Source: Gammaproteobacteria bacterium UBA5109 (GTDB lineage: Bacteria > Pseudomonadota > Gammaproteobacteria > Pseudomonadales > Pseudohongiellaceae). Taken from it: a DNA stretch of 64,000 nt. Shown here one piece after another: positions 61,468-64,000 of this stretch. The notes under the pieces are model-generated. The model was not told where the DNA came from, did not search any database, and worked only from the letters and a program-made list of their open reading frames with translations. The position numbers and the translations under genes are program-made. The stretch is taken from contig DHZH01000001.1 of NCBI GenBank assembly GCA_002414385.1, positions 458,810 to 522,809 on the forward strand. Reading direction: 5' to 3'. Position 1 is the first letter of the stretch; every line of letters starts with the position of its first letter.

Positions 61468-62524
61468 AGACCGGCCTGGCTGTTGCGATAATGTGAAATT
61501 CTTCTTTGTCACTGCTTGCTACATTGCTTACTGGTGAAGAAAATTCTGCATTTTCTAAATAAGGGCTTCTTTCAATTAAGGCCAGAGTCTGCGCAGCTGA
61601 AGGCGATTCTCCCTGTATTTGTATGAACTGTGGTGAAGTAGAAAAAGTTCTTAACCAAGTATCTTGCGGTAAAGATTGACTAAGATTTTCCAGTAAATTC
61701 AGGGGTGAAAGATAATTGATTCTATAATTGTCGAGTACAGCGCCTCTGCTATTTTGGTTATTGAAAGACAGCATGCTTTCACGCAGAGAAAGTGCTTCGC
61801 TACGATTATTTGCAATTTCAGTTTCTAGTTCTTGAATTAGGCCATCGTATTTAAGTAGGGGAGCAAGCAGTAAAATGGATAAGCAAATTAGGAAAACAAA
61901 AGTATAGTTAAAACTAAAGGGAAGTAAATAATCAGATTGAACGTGATTTTTCTTTGAGGAAGTGATGTTTATGGGCAGAATGTTCATTTCATCGTCAATA
62001 CAGCTGACCGCTATCTTGTTTTTTATACATAATTCAACCAGGTCTTGATATTTTTGAGAAGTAACCAGAAAGGCGGTAATGAAAATATTGGCTTTGTTGG
62101 CATTTTCATCGGCAACAAAAAAGTCATAGTAGATTTGCTCAAGATTGAAAGGCGTCACACGTTCCAATTCAAAGCGTACAATTGATTCAAGCTTATCATT
62201 TGCCCCTTTGGGAATGCTTAATGTTTTTACTAAAAAGTCACTATAGGGAATCGCTACGGTAGCCTTAACTTTATCTAGTGTAGCTAACTGCGCTAATAAC
62301 TCAGGGAGGCTACTATGTTGTCCTTTTACAGAGAGACTAGAAACAAGTTTGTTATGCTGTAATGCTTCTGGAATAAATAATTCAAAGCCGGAATTAGTAA
62401 CTTGAATAATAACCCTTGGGGCTTCGGGGAAAAGCAACTGCCGGATATTTTCAGGTAGCGGCCATCTCAAACCAGTGAGTAGCCAGTGTAAGCAATCCCT
62501 TGTAATTTGGCTTAAAATTCTCAT
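61457..62524 (-). CDS. gspL: Type II secretion protein GspL
   Basis: A 355-residue platform protein. The cytoplasmic actin-like domain (VQVTNSGFELFIPEALQHNKL...KATVAIPYSDFLVKTLSIPKGANDKLESIVRFELERVTPFNLEQIYYDFFVAD) recruits the GspE ATPase; one TM helix (FVFLICLSILLLAPLL) and a periplasmic PilN-like domain follow, which pairs with GspM. Order K-L-M matches other T2SS operons. Overlaps gspM. Confidence 0.88.
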   Translation of the reverse strand: MRILSQITRDCLHWLLTGLRWPLPENIRQLLFPEAPRVIIQVTNSGFELFIPEALQHNKLVSSLSVKGQHSSLPELLAQLATLDKVKATVAIPYSDFLVKTLSIPKGANDKLESIVRFELERVTPFNLEQIYYDFFVADENANKANIFITAFLVTSQKYQDLVELCIKNKIAVSCIDDEMNILPINITSSKKNHVQSDYLLPFSFNYTFVFLICLSILLLAPLLKYDGLIQELETEIANNRSEALSLRESMLSFNNQNSRGAVLDNYRINYLSPLNLLENLSQSLPQDTWLRTFSTSPQFIQIQGESPSAAQTLALIERSPYLENAEFSSPVSNVASSDKEEFHIIATARPVYDQ

Positions 62525-62529
62525 ATCTT

Positions 62530-63384
62530 TTAACTATTTTTCTTGATTAATTCAGAGGGTTGCCAGGCCAAAATTCGATATGAATCAGCTCGTCTGCCTG
62601 TTAATTCGATGATTACAGTTTGGCTGAAGTCGTTGCCATTTATGGTTGCTGTGCTGGTTACAATAAACGCGTTACTTGGCAATGTAGTTAAATAACGTTG
62701 GATGGAATTATTATCACTTGATTCATTATTGAGCAATTCTAATAACACAGGTTCAGCACTTTGACTGTTAATCTGGGTATGAGTGCCATAGATAGTAAGG
62801 AAGGGAGAGATATTGCGGAATAAGGCGTCAGTCATGCCAATGACTAGCCTAAGCTCATCAACTGAAGAAAACGGCTTATTCATCGGGCTATAGTCCAGAT
62901 CAGCCAAGGAATAGAGCCGTTCTTCACTGGAATTGTTTTGTGAATCATTGTCACTATCAATCCAGTCCCGAATATTCTGGATTAGTGTTTCTGTTTCCTG
63001 TGAAGATTCTGTATAAGGCGTGATTAAAAGCTCGAGCAGTTCAGCGTTGGCATTGTTAAGGTTTATTAAGCTGGCCAAATCGCGAATTGAAACTGAAATA
63101 TCGCTTTGATGGTATTGCAGATTGCCCGTGTAGTTAGTGTAACGGCCAAGATTGTTGGATGATGTTGATAATAGGGTATTTACAGATAGCCAGATGCCAG
63201 CTTCAGCGAGTGCTTCACCCTCCAGTTGGCTGTTGGCAAGGTAGGTTAATCGCATTTGAACACGGGCAGCGTTATAACTCATTGCTGTCACCAGACTTAA
63301 CAGGGTTATTAGCCATAAGACCAACACCAGGGCATAGCCCTTATCTTGAGTTTTAACATTCACTTTCACATTCACCATACCCAT
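62530..63384 (-). CDS. gspK: Type II secretion minor pseudopilin GspK
   Basis: A 284-residue minor pseudopilin. After a short basic leader, KGYALVLVLWLITLLSLVTAM is the prepilin helix with the cleavage glycine; position +5 is not Glu, which is normal for GspK. The large insertion domain contains LINLNNANAELLELLI and YSLADLDYSPMNKPFSSVDELRLVIGM, the GspK signature region. It caps the tip of the pseudopilus with GspI and GspJ. Overlaps gspJ by 13 nt. Confidence 0.92.
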   Translation of the reverse strand: MGMVNVKVNVKTQDKGYALVLVLWLITLLSLVTAMSYNAARVQMRLTYLANSQLEGEALAEAGIWLSVNTLLSTSSNNLGRYTNYTGNLQYHQSDISVSIRDLASLINLNNANAELLELLITPYTESSQETETLIQNIRDWIDSDNDSQNNSSEERLYSLADLDYSPMNKPFSSVDELRLVIGMTDALFRNISPFLTIYGTHTQINSQSAEPVLLELLNNESSDNNSIQRYLTTLPSNAFIVTSTATINGNDFSQTVIIELTGRRADSYRILAWQPSELIKKNS

Positions 63385-64000
63385 TGCGCCTGACCTGCTA
63401 CATTTTGGCGATGAAGCTCTATGGTTAATGGAGGCAATGTGCTGCTTTCTTCCATTTTTATATGAACTCTAATTAAGCTGGGTAATGAACTGTCATTATT
63501 CCAATCGTTTTGCCATTGAGGTCTATTGCCTCTTGGGCCTGACCCAAAATACTCGAATGAAAGATCCTCTATATGCAGGAGTATGTCGTTACGACGCCAA
63601 GTTCTTTGATAGGCAGCATCATTCATCGCCTGCCCTGGTCGTGCTTGTGTATCCCAAAGGGAGAGGTTTTGGAGATTTTCATCAAGGCCTAATTGCATAA
63701 AATGCAAGCCACCGCCACCTCGATGGGCCGGTAAGGTGCCTGTATAAAGTAGACGGTCAGGTCTGCCTTCAAAAAAGACAAACAAACCATCGTCTGTACG
63801 TTCACTTAAGGGCACAATTTGTGAGAGTTGATTGGTGATGAACTGTAAAGCGCTTTCTATTTCTGTAGACTTGTTGTTTCTCTCGGCTGATGATTGAGAG
63901 ACTTGTGTCATATTGTAAAGTGCACCATAAAGCATAGTCAGTAGAAGCGATAACAAACTCAATGCAATGAGTACTTCAATGGGTTTTACCCCGGTTTTAC
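63372..64000 (-). CDS. gspJ: Type II secretion minor pseudopilin GspJ, partial at 5' end
   Basis: The 3' part of gspJ; the start lies beyond the right edge. The readable N-terminal frame is TGVKPIEVLIALSLLSLLLTMLYGAL, a prepilin signal where VKPIE replaces the usual FTLIE; Glu5 is kept, so peptidase processing and helix packing should work. The body contains QSSAERNNKSTEIESALQFITNQLSQIVPL and RPDRLLYTGTLPA, typical of GspJ. Followed by gspK with overlap. gspG, gspH and gspI are expected further right. Confidence 0.9.
   Translation of the reverse strand, partial: KTGVKPIEVLIALSLLSLLLTMLYGALYNMTQVSQSSAERNNKSTEIESALQFITNQLSQIVPLSERTDDGLFVFFEGRPDRLLYTGTLPAHRGGGGLHFMQLGLDENLQNLSLWDTQARPGQAMNDAAYQRTWRRNDILLHIEDLSFEYFGSGPRGNRPQWQNDWNNDSSLPSLIRVHIKMEESSTLPPLTIELHRQNVAGQAQWVW

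Noticed and set aside
1..64000. CRISPR array
   Set aside because: No series of regularly spaced direct repeats or cas genes was seen in the window.

Overview
The window is a chromosomal segment of a gammaproteobacterium. The strongest clue is the order alaS - lysC - csrA - tRNA-Ser(GCU) at 37.1-41.4 kb, which is the order known from Pseudomonas and its relatives. A sphingomonad-type TonB receptor, a tannase-family esterase, a stand-alone DUF4159 protein, MltD and a type II secretion locus fit an aerobic, possibly marine or soil, member of the Pseudomonadales/Cellvibrionales area. I cannot name the genus from sequence alone.

Layout. 0-16.8 kb: mostly plus-strand housekeeping and accessory genes (VOC protein, CPXCG protein, diguanylate cyclase, NYN RNase-like protein, two FecR-like secreted paralogues, GNAT, P-loop kinase, MAPEG, CPBP protease, TMEM220, DUF1643, cold-shock protein, NIF3-like, DUF4159, MltD), ending with two divergently arranged ABC-2 exporters. 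16.8-21.6 kb: an AT-richer patch of small accessory genes (class-C beta-lactamase-like lipoprotein, DUF1330, DUF1772, three GNATs) with short dispersed repeats. 21.6-37 kb: tannase-family esterase, DUF2306, alpha/beta hydrolase lipoprotein, cysK, two SirB2 proteins, glycerate-kinase-like P-loop protein, two c-type cytochromes, a Fur-box plus PepSY-tail remnant, AraC/OGT fusion, SLC13 and AI-2E transporters, and a TonB receptor. 37-41.4 kb: alaS, lysC, csrA, tRNA-Ser.

41.4-55.2 kb is an AT-rich genomic island directly downstream of the tRNA-Ser gene. Its left part is a mobility module on the minus strand (ParB-type DNA methyltransferase, two DUF5681 proteins, DUF2924, large serine recombinase). 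Its middle holds a restriction-modification-type controller (C) gene with a recognisable C-box operator, divergent from a zinc-ribbon membrane protein. Next comes a tightly coupled four-gene operon: C5 DNA methyltransferase, HD-domain protein, ORC/Cdc6-like ATPase, and a Rossmann/CARF-like protein of unknown function. The right part has a winged-helix protein and a PD-(D/E)xK nuclease separated by an integron attC-like site, so these look like gene cassettes. The four-gene operon with its C-protein control is the best candidate for an undescribed defence system.

55.2-64 kb: minus-strand type II secretion operon in the order gspJ-K-L-M-C/N-D-E-F, with a lipoprotein-type secretin. gspJ runs off the end of the window and gspG/H/I are not inside it.
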